Position numbers and translations under genes: made by a program. A DNA stretch of 64,000 nt, from the NCBI RefSeq assembly GCF_019297835.1, contig NZ_CP079203.1:248001-312000 (forward strand). The letters are read 5' to 3'. A model generated the notes under the pieces. The model ran no database searches. It was not told the origin of the DNA and worked only from the letters and a program-made list of their open reading frames with translations. The DNA comes from Sphingomonas sanguinis. GTDB taxonomy: Bacteria > Pseudomonadota > Alphaproteobacteria > Sphingomonadales > Sphingomonadaceae. This document shows positions 1-8,538 of this stretch, in pieces; within the stretch, counting starts at the first letter, position 1; each line of letters begins with the position of its first letter.

Positions 1-1
1 G

Positions 2-202
2 CTGGAGCGGTTGGTCGATGCGCGGGGACAGGCCTATGTTCGCGCGCTCTATCGGTCGCAGACTGTCGAGCAGATCCGCAAGCTGGCCGATCCGGGGGCG
101 GAGGCGCCCTATGTCGCTGTGCTGCCGATCGCGGGCTGCAAGGCGCGGGGTATAGTGGGGCTCTGCACGATGCAGGCGTTCCAGGCGCAGCTTACCCGCT
201 AA
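2..202 (+). CDS. Histidine-type (acid) phosphatase, C-terminal fragment
   Basis: Only the last 66 codons are inside the window; the frame is open from the left edge and ends with TAA at 200-202. The visible tail has the spacing A-G-C-K-A-R-G...G-L-C-T-M-Q-A-F, which matches the end of periplasmic histidine acid phosphatases such as E. coli AppA (a Cys-Cys pair before a short final helix). Family members hydrolyse phosphomonoesters, including phytate or glucose-1-phosphate, in the periplasm. The catalytic RHG and HD motifs lie upstream of the window, so activity cannot be judged. It converges on TonB-dependent receptor 1, with a palindromic repeat between them. Confidence 0.6.
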   Translation: MERLVDARGQAYVRALYRSQTVEQIRKLADPGAEAPYVAVLPIAGCKARGIVGLCTMQAFQAQLTR

Positions 203-205
203 ACC

Positions 206-330
206 ATTCCTCCCCAAACCCACTTGGGGAGGGGGACCGCCGCGCAGCGGTGGTGGAGGGGGAGGTGCCCCATGCCCCTCCACCACGCTCTTCGAGCGCG
301 GTTGCCCTCCCCATCAAAGATGGGGAGGAA
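206..330. repeat. Composite palindromic intergenic repeat, family A copy 1
   Basis: The outer arms are CTCCCCAnnnTGGGGAG-type inverted repeats at both ends (about 209-231 and 312-328). Inside are a small GC-rich hairpin (about 237-253) and the GGTGGAGGGG / CCCCTCCACC pair. The same layout recurs at 19903, 49910, 56835 and 61181 and, in a looser form, at 2931. It sits between two convergent genes and may also terminate transcription. Confidence 0.8.
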
Positions 331-340
331 TTGGCGGGCC

Positions 341-2776
341 TTACCAGGTCAGGTTCAACCGGCCGTAAAGCTGCCGCCCGTTGAAGCCGAAGGGCGAGTA
401 GTATGGGAACGCCGTCACGCCATTGTTGTTGAGCGTGGCGGGCGTCGTACGGGGATAGACGTCGAACAGGTTCGATGCGCCTAGCGCGAACGACACATTG
501 TCGTTGAAGCGGTACCGCCCCTCCAGATCGACGATGGTGCGCGGGCCGGTATAGAGGTCGTTGGCGACGACCGACCCGGGTTGCAGCACATCGCCATAAT
601 GCACCGCGCGCAGCGTCGCGCCGACCGCCTGACGGGTCCAGTCGACCGAGCCGACGATCTTGGTGCGCGGCGTGCCCTGTTCGATGGTCAGGATACGGTT
701 GCGGCCGAACAGGCTGGGCGCGGGGTTCAGCGAGGCCGTCGAGGTCGGCACCCGGTCGACCGACAGGTCGTTGATGTTCGCCGCCGCGCTCAGGTTGAAA
801 TTGCCCAGCGTCTCGGTGCGCCAGTTGTAGGCGGCGACGATATCCAGGCCCTTGGTCGTGGTCTGGACGCCGTTGATGAAGAAGCGCGCCGCCTGTACCC
901 CGAACGGCGACAGCAGGCCTGCGACCTGCGGGCTGGCCGAAGACTGAATATTTTCCGACAGCACGATCTGGTTGCGGATGCGGATGCGATAGCCATCGAC
1001 GGTCAGGCTGAACCCGCCGAAGCGCACGACCGTACCCAGCGAATAGTTGCGCGACTTCTCCGGTTCCAGCGGCAGCGCGCCCAGCGTCCGGGCGAGATTG
1101 CTGTCGACCGGATACAGGCCGGTTTCCAGAATCTGGTTGTTCGTGACCAGCGTCTGGGTCGAGGTGTAATATTGCTGTTGCAGCGACGGTGCGCGGAAGC
1201 CGGTTGACAGCGTGCCACGGAAGGCCAGCCACGGTGCCACGTCATAGCGGGCGGAGAATTTGGCGGTCGCGGTTTCGCCGAAGTCCGAATAGCTCTCGCC
1301 CCGCACCGCCGCGCCGAGGGTCAGGCGATCCCACAGCTTGGCTTCGACATCCAGATAAAGGCTGCCGTTGCTGCGATGCGCGTCGACCTGGTTTTCGGGT
1401 CGGAAGCCGACGAAACCCTGCGCGCCCGAAGCCAGATTGGCGGCGGCGCCGGGCGCACGGTTATAGCTTTCGGGCTGGCCCGCATCGATCTTGAAGCCCT
1501 CGCGGCGATACTCGGCACCCGCCGCGACGTTGAAGACCGCCGCCCCCAGCGTATATTCGCGCGACAGGTCCAGCCCGGTAACGAGCTGGTCATAGGTCAG
1601 GCGACCGTCGTCGAAGTCGCGCAGCGTCGCATTGCCATAGGTCGAATTGGCCGAGTTGAGCGTCGCGAAGTCGATCGTGTTGCGGCCATAGCTGACGGTC
1701 AGGTCGGCATTCCATTCGCCGATCGCGCCGCGCACGCCGCCGGTCGCGGTATAGTCGCGCGAGGTCGTACCGATCAGCGGCAGGAAGCCGTCTGGATAGA
1801 GGCCTCGCACGGCTTCGGCGTTGACGTTGTTCGCGCCCGCGACGCGCGGGAAGGCCGCGCTTTCGCTGCTGCGCTGCTGGAAACCGCCATTTGCATAGGC
1901 GGTCCAGCCGCTGTCGGCGAGCGGCAGCGCGGCGTTGAGATAGACCGTGCCCTGCTCGATCTGCGGATCACCGAAGCGCGCGCGGATGCGCAAGGGCGCG
2001 GGGCCGCGCGGGTCGATATCGGCGCGGTTGGTCGGCTGGCGCGCGACATATTCGCCTGACAGCGTGAGGAAGCCATCGCTGCCCAGGCCGAAGCCCTTCC
2101 AGCCGCTGATCGTCACGGACTCGCCATCGCGGACCGAGCGCGAGGTGCGCGCCGCGTCATATTGGGTGGCGAAGGTGCCGAAGGTCACGTTCGCACCGCC
2201 GCCCGACCGGGCTTCGCGCAACCGCAGATTGACCACGCCCGCAATCGCGTCCGAGCCATATTGTGCCGCCGCGCCGTCGCGCAGCACCTCCACCCGGTCG
2301 AGCGCGACCGTGGGGATGGTGTTCAGATCGACCGCCGCCGCGCCGCGCCCGATCGAGCCGTTGATGTTGAGCAGCGCGGAGGTATGCGCGCGCGTGCCGT
2401 TGATCAGCACCAGCGTCTGGTCGGGTGACAGGCCGCGCAGCGTCGCGGGGCGGATCGCATCGGTGCCGTCGACCGCCGCCTGACGCGGGAAGTCGATCGA
2501 GGGGGCGACGCTCGACAGCGCCTGCGCCAGCTCGGTCGTGCCCTGCGCGCGTAGGGCGTTGCCGCTCAGCACGTCGACGGGTGAGACGGAGTCGAGGCGG
2601 CTGCGCCCCTGGGCGCGGGTGCCGGTGACCACGATGTCGTTCTGCGCCGGGGTGGCGGCGGGTTCGGCCTCGGTCTGGGCGGTCGGCTCGGTGGCGTTCT
2701 GGGCCAGAGCAGGTGCCGCTAGCAGCGGCGTCAGCAGCATGGTGCCGGTAAGCAGCACGGATCGCGCGGTGCGCAT
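341..2776 (-). CDS. TonB-dependent receptor 1 (outer membrane)
   Basis: 811 aa. I chose the ATG at 2776 because GGGGAAC lies just upstream and the protein then begins with a normal signal peptide (residues 1 to about 26, ending A-L-A-Q). A TonB box (DIVVTGTR) follows at about residues 47-54, then the plug domain with the usual R-G-L...LVLINGTR and Y-G-S-D-A-I-A-G-V-V-N elements, then a 22-strand-type barrel ending in ...NLTW instead of the more common Phe. Receptors of this kind take up siderophores, vitamins or oligosaccharides using energy from TonB-ExbBD. No regulator or enzyme next to it fixes the substrate; the convergent phosphatase is the only hint. The gene appears monocistronic. Confidence 0.93.
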   Translation of the reverse strand: MRTARSVLLTGTMLLTPLLAAPALAQNATEPTAQTEAEPAATPAQNDIVVTGTRAQGRSRLDSVSPVDVLSGNALRAQGTTELAQALSSVAPSIDFPRQAAVDGTDAIRPATLRGLSPDQTLVLINGTRAHTSALLNINGSIGRGAAAVDLNTIPTVALDRVEVLRDGAAAQYGSDAIAGVVNLRLREARSGGGANVTFGTFATQYDAARTSRSVRDGESVTISGWKGFGLGSDGFLTLSGEYVARQPTNRADIDPRGPAPLRIRARFGDPQIEQGTVYLNAALPLADSGWTAYANGGFQQRSSESAAFPRVAGANNVNAEAVRGLYPDGFLPLIGTTSRDYTATGGVRGAIGEWNADLTVSYGRNTIDFATLNSANSTYGNATLRDFDDGRLTYDQLVTGLDLSREYTLGAAVFNVAAGAEYRREGFKIDAGQPESYNRAPGAAANLASGAQGFVGFRPENQVDAHRSNGSLYLDVEAKLWDRLTLGAAVRGESYSDFGETATAKFSARYDVAPWLAFRGTLSTGFRAPSLQQQYYTSTQTLVTNNQILETGLYPVDSNLARTLGALPLEPEKSRNYSLGTVVRFGGFSLTVDGYRIRIRNQIVLSENIQSSASPQVAGLLSPFGVQAARFFINGVQTTTKGLDIVAAYNWRTETLGNFNLSAAANINDLSVDRVPTSTASLNPAPSLFGRNRILTIEQGTPRTKIVGSVDWTRQAVGATLRAVHYGDVLQPGSVVANDLYTGPRTIVDLEGRYRFNDNVSFALGASNLFDVYPRTTPATLNNNGVTAFPYYSPFGFNGRQLYGRLNLTW

Positions 2777-2930
2777 CGGGTCGTTCCCCCTTAATATTAT
2801 CAACGAGATGGGCTTTGTTGCTCCTATCTCTACACCGATGCTGGGAATTGGGGGGCAAGGCTTCCTTGGGGGGCGATAAGGTTGGCTTGGCGGTGACGGA
2901 TGGTGGGCTGGCGAAGTATGATGATCAATA

Positions 2931-3139
2931 ACCCTCTCCTCTCTCCCCTGGACAGGGGAGAGGGTTAGCGGAGCTTGCCAGCGTGCTGGCTAGCGCAGCT
3001 TGGGTGAGGGGTCGAGCGAGCCTCCGGCTCGCGCGCTCGCCCAGCGAGCGCTCCACCCCTCACCCAGCTCCGACTAGGCCTTTGCTCTCGCAAAGACCAA
3101 GTCTGCGCAACCCTCTCCCTCTGAGAGGGGGGAGGGAAG
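2931..3139. repeat. Palindromic intergenic repeat, long variant of family A
   Basis: This fills most of the gap between receptor 1 and the M13 peptidase (2777-3170), where I see no gene. The ends are CCCTCTCC...GGAGAGGG-type arms (2931-2957, and about 3110-3135). Between them are GGGTGAGGGG / CCCCTCACCC arms (3001-3010, 3057-3066) and nested hairpins such as AGCTTGCCAGCGTGCTGGCT. It is related in design to the family A copies but longer and diverged. Confidence 0.7.
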
Positions 3140-3170
3140 TGGGTGTTCGTGACGGGCGGTCTGTCCTAAC

Positions 3171-5216
3171 TTACCAGACGTGGACCCGCTGTTCGGGCGT
3201 CAGGTACAGTTTCTGGCCGGGCTGCACCTTGAACGGGCCGTACCACGCATCGAGGTTCCGCACGGTCAGCACCCGCCACGGCGCGGGCGCGTGGACATCG
3301 GTGGCGATCCGTGCCCGCAGCGCCTTGTCGCGCATCTTGGTGCGCCAGCTCTGCGCAAAGGCCAGGAAGAAGCGCTGGTCGCCGGTCAGGCCGTCGATCA
3401 CCGGAGCGGGCTTGCCGCCGAGCGAGGCCTTGTACGCCTCATAAGAGGCGGTCAGTCCGGCGACGTCGGCGATATTCTCGCCCAGTTCCTGCTCGCCGTT
3501 CAGGTGAAGACCGGGCAGCGCCTCATAGGCGCTATACTGCGCGACCAGCGCCTGACCGGCGCCCTCGAACCGCTTCAGATCGGCGGGCGTCCACCAATTG
3601 TGCAGCCGCCCGGTGGAGTCGAAATCGGACCCGAGATTGTCGAAGCTGTGGCTGATCTCATGCCCGATCACCGATCCGATCGCGCCGTAATTGGCCGCCG
3701 CGTCGAACTTCGGATCGAAATAGGGGCTTTCCAGGATCGCGGCGGGGAAGTTCAGCGCGTTCTGGAGCGGCAGGTTGACCGCGTTCACCGTCTGCGGCGT
3801 CATCCACCATTCGCCGCGATCGACCGGCTTGCCCAGCTTCGCCAGATGATAGCGATAGAGCGACAGCCTGGCGCGCTGGGCATTGCCGACCGGATCGTCG
3901 GCGCGAACCTCGAACTTCGGATAGTTCCACCAGTGATCGGGATAGCCGACGCCGACCTTCAGCACCGCCAGCTTGGCGCGCGCTTCCTTCTTGGTCGCGG
4001 GCGCCATCCAGTCGAGCGCGGCGATCCGCCGGTCGAAGGCGGCGACGATGTTCTTCACCATCTTCTGGATTTCGACCTTGGACGAGGCCGGGAAATAACG
4101 CGCGGCATAGATCTTGCCGACCGCCTCGCCCAGTGCGCCGTTGACGGCGGAGATGCCCCGCTTCTCGCGCGGCTGCTGCGCGGGCGTGCCGTTCAGCGTG
4201 CGACCGTAAAAGCCGAACGAGGCATCGTCGATCGCCTTGGGCAGCGAACCCGTAACTTGGTTGATGGTGTGGAAGGCCAGCCAGTCCTGCCAGCTTTGTA
4301 GCGGCTCGCTGGCGACCAAGGCCGACAGCCTGGTGATCGCATCCGGCTGCCAGGCGATGAAGTCGCGCTGGCTGGCGGGTACGCCCGATGCGGTCCAGAA
4401 GGCGTTCCAGTCGATGCCGGGGGCCTTGGTATCGAAATCGGCGCGGGTCCAGGGGTTGTCGCCCTTATGCGCGTCTTGGCTGGCGATGATGTCGGTCTGC
4501 GCGGCGGCGATCTTCATCTCCAGCGCGAACACCCGGTCGGCGCGGCCTTGCGGATCGGACAGCCCGGCCAGCGTCATCAGCTGGGTCAGATAGGCGCGGT
4601 AGGCGGTGCGGATTTCCGCCATCTCCGGCTTGTCCGACAGGTAATAGTCACGGTCGGGCAGGCCCAGGCCGCCCTGCATCAGATAGGGGACGTTGCGGGT
4701 CGGCTGGTTCAAGTCCTGGCTGACGAACAGGCCGAACAGGTCGTTGGTGCTGGCGTAATTGTTGTTGTTGAACGGATCGGTGTCCGACCGCATCGCCGCG
4801 CCGATCGCGCGTGACAGGTCGCGCTTGTCCTTGATCGCGGCGATGGCGGCCAGATCGCCCTGGATCGGCTTCAACCCGCGCGCCTCGATCCCGGCGGTGT
4901 CGGTATAGGCGGCATAATAATCGGCGATCCGCTGCTCGTCGCTGCCGGGCGCGCCCTTGGCGGATGCCGCGCCCTTGATGATCGCGGCGGTGCGCGCCTC
5001 GGCCCGCAGCGAGACGTCCAGGCCGACGCCGATCGAGGAGCGGTCCGCCGGGATTTGCGCGGTCTTGATCCACGTCCCATTGGCATAGTCGTTGAAATTG
5101 TCGCCGGGTTTGACGCTGGGGTCGATCAGCGCCTTGTCGACGCCGGGCAGCAAGCCGGTCTGGGCGATGGCGGCGGAGGAAGCGAGGAGGGCGGCGGCAA
5201 AAGCAAAGCGCTTCAT
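3171..5216 (-). CDS. M13 family zinc metallopeptidase (neprilysin/PepO-like)
   Basis: 681 aa, the usual length for M13 peptidases. It has a signal peptide (residues 1 to about 19, A-I-A-Q) and probably acts in the periplasm or outside the cell. The zinc site is intact: HEISH at residues 519-523, with the third ligand in ENIADVAG (Glu580). The N-terminal M13_N region covers most of residues 40-440. The C-terminal end is close to the family's usual CxxW-like end, here V-H-V-W. Family members cleave small peptides at the amino side of hydrophobic residues. A long palindrome lies 60 bp upstream of the start (5276-5308). The upstream PPOX gene is on the same strand 106 bp away, so this gene probably has its own promoter. 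Confidence 0.95.
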   Translation of the reverse strand: MKRFAFAAALLASSAAIAQTGLLPGVDKALIDPSVKPGDNFNDYANGTWIKTAQIPADRSSIGVGLDVSLRAEARTAAIIKGAASAKGAPGSDEQRIADYYAAYTDTAGIEARGLKPIQGDLAAIAAIKDKRDLSRAIGAAMRSDTDPFNNNNYASTNDLFGLFVSQDLNQPTRNVPYLMQGGLGLPDRDYYLSDKPEMAEIRTAYRAYLTQLMTLAGLSDPQGRADRVFALEMKIAAAQTDIIASQDAHKGDNPWTRADFDTKAPGIDWNAFWTASGVPASQRDFIAWQPDAITRLSALVASEPLQSWQDWLAFHTINQVTGSLPKAIDDASFGFYGRTLNGTPAQQPREKRGISAVNGALGEAVGKIYAARYFPASSKVEIQKMVKNIVAAFDRRIAALDWMAPATKKEARAKLAVLKVGVGYPDHWWNYPKFEVRADDPVGNAQRARLSLYRYHLAKLGKPVDRGEWWMTPQTVNAVNLPLQNALNFPAAILESPYFDPKFDAAANYGAIGSVIGHEISHSFDNLGSDFDSTGRLHNWWTPADLKRFEGAGQALVAQYSAYEALPGLHLNGEQELGENIADVAGLTASYEAYKASLGGKPAPVIDGLTGDQRFFLAFAQSWRTKMRDKALRARIATDVHAPAPWRVLTVRNLDAWYGPFKVQPGQKLYLTPEQRVHVW

Positions 5217-5275
5217 GATGATCCTGCAATCGGGAGATTATGCCCGATGGAGCACCCTTCACCGACCCCAAGTCA

Positions 5276-5308
5276 AGGATCATAACATGAACTTCGTGTC
5301 ATGATCCT
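5276..5308 (-). promoter_or_regulatory. 33-bp near-perfect palindrome upstream of the M13 peptidase
   Basis: The arms AGGATCATAACATGAA and TTCGTGTCATGATCCT face each other around one central C; 14 of 16 positions pair. On the minus strand it is followed at once by TTGACT (5276-5271), a possible -35 element for the peptidase gene. There is no T-run after it, so a terminator for the PPOX gene is less likely than a regulator binding site. The regulator is unknown. Confidence 0.5.
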
Positions 5309-5322
5309 CGATGGCCATGCCT

Positions 5323-5943
5323 TCAATAAAGCGTATCGGCCAGCCGCTGGGGCAGGGCGCGGTCATAGGCGTCGCCATCGATCCCGGCGGCGGACAGGGT
5401 GCGCAGGATCGTTCCCGGACTGGGCAGCGTCTGGCGGTCGATATGGGCGTCCGGGTTCCATAATCCGGCGCGGATGACGGCCCGGCTGCACTGGAAGAAG
5501 ACGCTGCCGACCGTGATCCGCAGCACCGATTTCGGCACCTGTCCGGCCATGACGAACCGATCGAGCAGGTCCGGGTCGACCAGGATTTCCGCCGTGCCGT
5601 TGACCCGCAACGTCTCGCCGATGCCGGGTATCAGGAACAGCAGCGCGACGCGCGGATCGGTGACGATGTTGCGCAGGCTGTCGATCCGGTTGTTGCCGCG
5701 CCGGTCGGGCAGCAGCAGCGTCCTGTCATCCTCGATATGGACGAAGCCCGCCGGATCGCCGCGCGGTGTGGTATCCAGTCCCGCCGGACCCGCCGTGGCG
5801 AGAACCGCGAAAGGCGCTGCTTCTATGAAGGGGCGATAGACCGGGTGGATATGGTCGACGACCTTGAACTTCGACGGCGCGGCGATCGGTCCGTAAAGCG
5901 CCTCAAGGCCTTCGATGGTCGTAATGCGTGTATCCTGGCTCAT
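5323..5943 (-). CDS. Pyridoxamine 5'-phosphate oxidase-family flavoprotein (MSMEG_1061-like)
   Basis: 206 aa from the ATG at 5943, which follows a strong GGAGGGGCAGGG ribosome site; an upstream in-frame ATG at 5997 has no such site. The split-barrel FMN-binding fold is shown by FAVLATAGPAGLDTTPRGDPAGFV and the DRRGNNRIDSLRNI segment typical of the MSMEG_1061-type PPOX subfamily. Such proteins bind FMN or F420-like cofactors and reduce small molecules; the substrate is not known. It is cytosolic, with no signal peptide. It lies 72 bp downstream of the Tat-SDR gene on the same strand and may be read through from it. Confidence 0.85.
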   Translation of the reverse strand: MSQDTRITTIEGLEALYGPIAAPSKFKVVDHIHPVYRPFIEAAPFAVLATAGPAGLDTTPRGDPAGFVHIEDDRTLLLPDRRGNNRIDSLRNIVTDPRVALLFLIPGIGETLRVNGTAEILVDPDLLDRFVMAGQVPKSVLRITVGSVFFQCSRAVIRAGLWNPDAHIDRQTLPSPGTILRTLSAAGIDGDAYDRALPQRLADTLY

Positions 5944-6015
5944 TCCCTGCCCCTCCAGCCGGCCGCCTCTCGTGGCGTGGAATGGAGGGCAGGGCAATCA
6001 CGATCGGGGGCGGGT

Positions 6016-7008
6016 TCAGGGAAAGCCCTTGCCCCCATGCGCGCCGACGGCGGTGCCGGTGGAGAAGGTCGCCTCTCCGCTCGCCAGCGCGACATAGAGC
6101 GAGGCCAGCTCGGCGGGTTGCCCGGCACGGCCGAGCGAGGTGTCTTGGCCGAACTCGTGCATCTTGCCCGGCAACTGCCCGCCCGCGACTTGAAGCGGGG
6201 TCCAGACCGGGCCGGGCGAGACGGCGTTGACGCGAATACCCTTCTTCGCAAGCTGCTTGGCCATCCCGCGCGTCAAATTCTGGATCGCTGCCTTGGTCGA
6301 GGCATAGTCGATCAGATCCTCACCCGGATCGTAGCTGTTTTGCGAGATGGTGTTGATGATGACCGAACCGGGCGGCATCGACGGGATCGCCGCCTTGGAA
6401 AAGCGGAAGACGTGGAAGACGTTCGTCTCATAGGTGCGGACGAATTGCTCGTCGCTGATCTCCACGATGTCCGCCTTGGACTGTTGATAGGCGGCATTGT
6501 TGACCAGCAGGTCCAGCCCGCCGAGCTGTGCGATCGCCTTGCGGACCACCTCCTCACAGGCCTTTTGCGTGCGGATATCGGCGGGCAGCAGCACCGCTTT
6601 GCGCCCCGCCTGACGGATCAGGTCGGCGACCTCGCGCGCGTCCGGCTCCTCGCTTGGGTGATAGTTGATCGCGACATCCGCCCCTTCGCGGGCAAAGGCG
6701 ATGGCGGCGGCGCGCCCTATGCCGCTGTCGCCGCCGGTCAGCAGCGCCTTGCGCCCCGTCAGCTTGCCCGATCCGCGATAGCTGGTCTCGCCATGATCGG
6801 GGCGCGGCGTCATCTTGCTGGCGAGTGCGGGCCAGGGCTGGCGCTGTTCGGGGAAGGGGGTGCGGGTATAGGCCGAACGCGGATCGCGCAGGCTGGGCAC
6901 GCCGTCGCCGCCCGCTTGCGCCAGCGCCGCGCCCGGTGCGGCCGTCGCCGCCAAACCAAGCGCCGCCCCGCCCAGAACGCCGCGCCGCGAGGTTTCGATA
7001 TCGCTCAT
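6016..7008 (-). CDS. SDR-family oxidoreductase (YghA-like) with a Tat-type signal
   Basis: 330 aa from the ATG at 7008 (AAGGAC upstream). The first ~35 residues look like a twin-arginine signal: S-R-R-G-V-L followed by a hydrophobic Ala/Leu-rich stretch and A-L-A-Q. The body is a classical SDR: TGGDSGIG nucleotide-binding motif, NNAA, and a YASTK catalytic pair with the SVIINTIS serine strand. The P-x-P-D-x-G-E...Y-x-G-S-G-K-L linker ahead of the Rossmann fold is shared with E. coli YghA, an NADP-dependent aldehyde reductase. Export of an NAD(P)-dependent enzyme would be unusual (see findings). It may be transcribed with the PPOX gene below it. Confidence 0.88.
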   Translation of the reverse strand: MSDIETSRRGVLGGAALGLAATAAPGAALAQAGGDGVPSLRDPRSAYTRTPFPEQRQPWPALASKMTPRPDHGETSYRGSGKLTGRKALLTGGDSGIGRAAAIAFAREGADVAINYHPSEEPDAREVADLIRQAGRKAVLLPADIRTQKACEEVVRKAIAQLGGLDLLVNNAAYQQSKADIVEISDEQFVRTYETNVFHVFRFSKAAIPSMPPGSVIINTISQNSYDPGEDLIDYASTKAAIQNLTRGMAKQLAKKGIRVNAVSPGPVWTPLQVAGGQLPGKMHEFGQDTSLGRAGQPAELASLYVALASGEATFSTGTAVGAHGGKGFP

Positions 7009-7170
7009 AGGGATGTCCTTCACGAAGACGGGGGGTGCATTCCTTGCCCATCGAATAGGGAGCATCTCCCCAACCCTCACGCGGCGGGGATTATCCCAAA
7101 GCTGCGTCAGGATAACGATTTATAGGGAAAATATCCGCTGGCGTCGATGGTCGAGCGCCGACAGCCGATG

Positions 7171-8358
7171 TCAGGCGGCCAGCGCGTAGCGACGGCAATG
7201 GTCGAGATAACCCGCCTCATGGCTGCCCGAGAGCGCCACGACGCTTTCCCATAGCCATGACGGCGTATCCAGCCCGTCGCGGCGATCGGCCTCCAGGGTC
7301 TCCAGCCACGCGGCGCGGGTCGCCGCGTCCATCTGGCGACCATGGGCCATGCCGACGACGAAGGCCAGATGACGGGCCGCGCGCACGGCTTCACCTTGAC
7401 TGAACTGTTCGACCTCCAGTTTCAGATCCTGCGGTGTCAGTTCGCGTATGAACAGCGAGCGGTCCAGCATCGTCACGGGCATCATCCGCGATCCGAGATA
7501 GGGCGACAGATGGCGCGCCGCCTCGATCACCCGCTCGGCATTGTCGGCGGGCATGTCTGCGCCGTGCACCGCAGGGGCGATGGGGGCGGTCGCTTCCTTC
7601 AGGTCGACCAGCGCATAGGACCAGTTGCCCTTGCGCGTCTTGAGCGCCACGATCGCGGCGTAGCGCAGCAGGCCGAGCGAGCTGCATCCCTTCATCCAAT
7701 AGGCGGCATCGACCAGCCGGACCTCGCGGTCCTGCGGCTTGCCCTTCAGCGACAGAACCATGGCCCCGACCCGCTCGTCGGCGAACAGCGCGGTCAGCGC
7801 CTCGCGTTCCTCCGGGGCTAGCTCCCAGAATTTCTTGCCGAGCGGGATGCGCGGTTCGACTGCATCCAGACGCTCCTTCGCCAGATGGCGCCAGCGTCGG
7901 CCAAGCGCCTCGCGCTCGATACTGCGAACGACCTCGGACTCGACGCCGACATCGCCACTGGTCGGATCATGGATCGCCGTCGCATATCCCTCCATCATCG
8001 CTTCCATCATCCGCATCGTGATGACGCCGGGCAGGTCGGAGCCACGCGCGGCCGTGGCAAGCGACAGGCCCAGCCGGATCAGATCATGCGCCGGATTGCC
8101 GATCACCGCCTGATCGAGATCGCGTATCTGTATCTCGACCGAACCGCGACCATTGGCGACCGGCCCCAGATTGCCGAGATGACAGTCGCCGCAGATCCAC
8201 ACGGCCGGTCCCGTGGGAACGCGCCGCGCCGCCTCGGACGCCGCCAGCCATTCGTAGAATTTCGCCGTATTGCCGCGAACATAGGCATGGGCAGATCGCG
8301 CCATCTTCAGGGTACGTCGGGCTTCCAGAATGGCAGTGCGATCGGCGGGCAGGGGCAT
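7171..8358 (-). CDS. DUF2252 family protein
   Basis: 395 aa, soluble, no signal peptide. The family hallmark GDCHLGNLG is present near residue 57 and is followed by IRDLDQAVIGNPAHDLIRL. By family knowledge DUF2252 belongs with protein-kinase-like/aminoglycoside phosphotransferase folds, where these two segments would be the catalytic loop and the metal-binding D-x-D. No biochemical role is established. The start at 8358 is the first ATG after GAGGTT; it leaves a shorter N-terminus than many family members, so an upstream start is possible. The gene stands alone, and its upstream gap (8359-8485) has no visible regulatory palindrome. Confidence 0.85.
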   Translation of the reverse strand: MPLPADRTAILEARRTLKMARSAHAYVRGNTAKFYEWLAASEAARRVPTGPAVWICGDCHLGNLGPVANGRGSVEIQIRDLDQAVIGNPAHDLIRLGLSLATAARGSDLPGVITMRMMEAMMEGYATAIHDPTSGDVGVESEVVRSIEREALGRRWRHLAKERLDAVEPRIPLGKKFWELAPEEREALTALFADERVGAMVLSLKGKPQDREVRLVDAAYWMKGCSSLGLLRYAAIVALKTRKGNWSYALVDLKEATAPIAPAVHGADMPADNAERVIEAARHLSPYLGSRMMPVTMLDRSLFIRELTPQDLKLEVEQFSQGEAVRAARHLAFVVGMAHGRQMDAATRAAWLETLEADRRDGLDTPSWLWESVVALSGSHEAGYLDHCRRYALAA

Positions 8359-8485
8359 GAATGATGGAACCTCGAACTAATGTCAGCACGACAACGCAGG
8401 AGGTTCTGGAAAGTAACGAAATGTTGCTGTCGGTTTGATGGCCCGGCTTTGGGGCCTTGATGCGGGAGGCCGTCATCGCCATCCC

Positions 8486-8528
8486 AAAAAAACGATCGGG
8501 CCCCGTCACGAACGACGGAACCCGATCG
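8486..8528 (-). terminator. Rho-independent terminator of TonB-dependent receptor 2
   Basis: Read on the minus strand, GATCGGGTTCCGTC and GACGGGGCCCGATC form a 14-bp stem around a 6-nt loop, followed by a run of seven T (8492-8486). It begins just beyond the receptor's stop codon. Confidence 0.85.
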
Positions 8529-8538
8529 CCAGTCGTTC

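Noticed and set aside
2931..3139. Possible CRISPR array or rRNA fragment because of dense repeats
   Set aside because: The repeats are inverted and nested, not direct repeats with unique spacers, and do not resemble rRNA.
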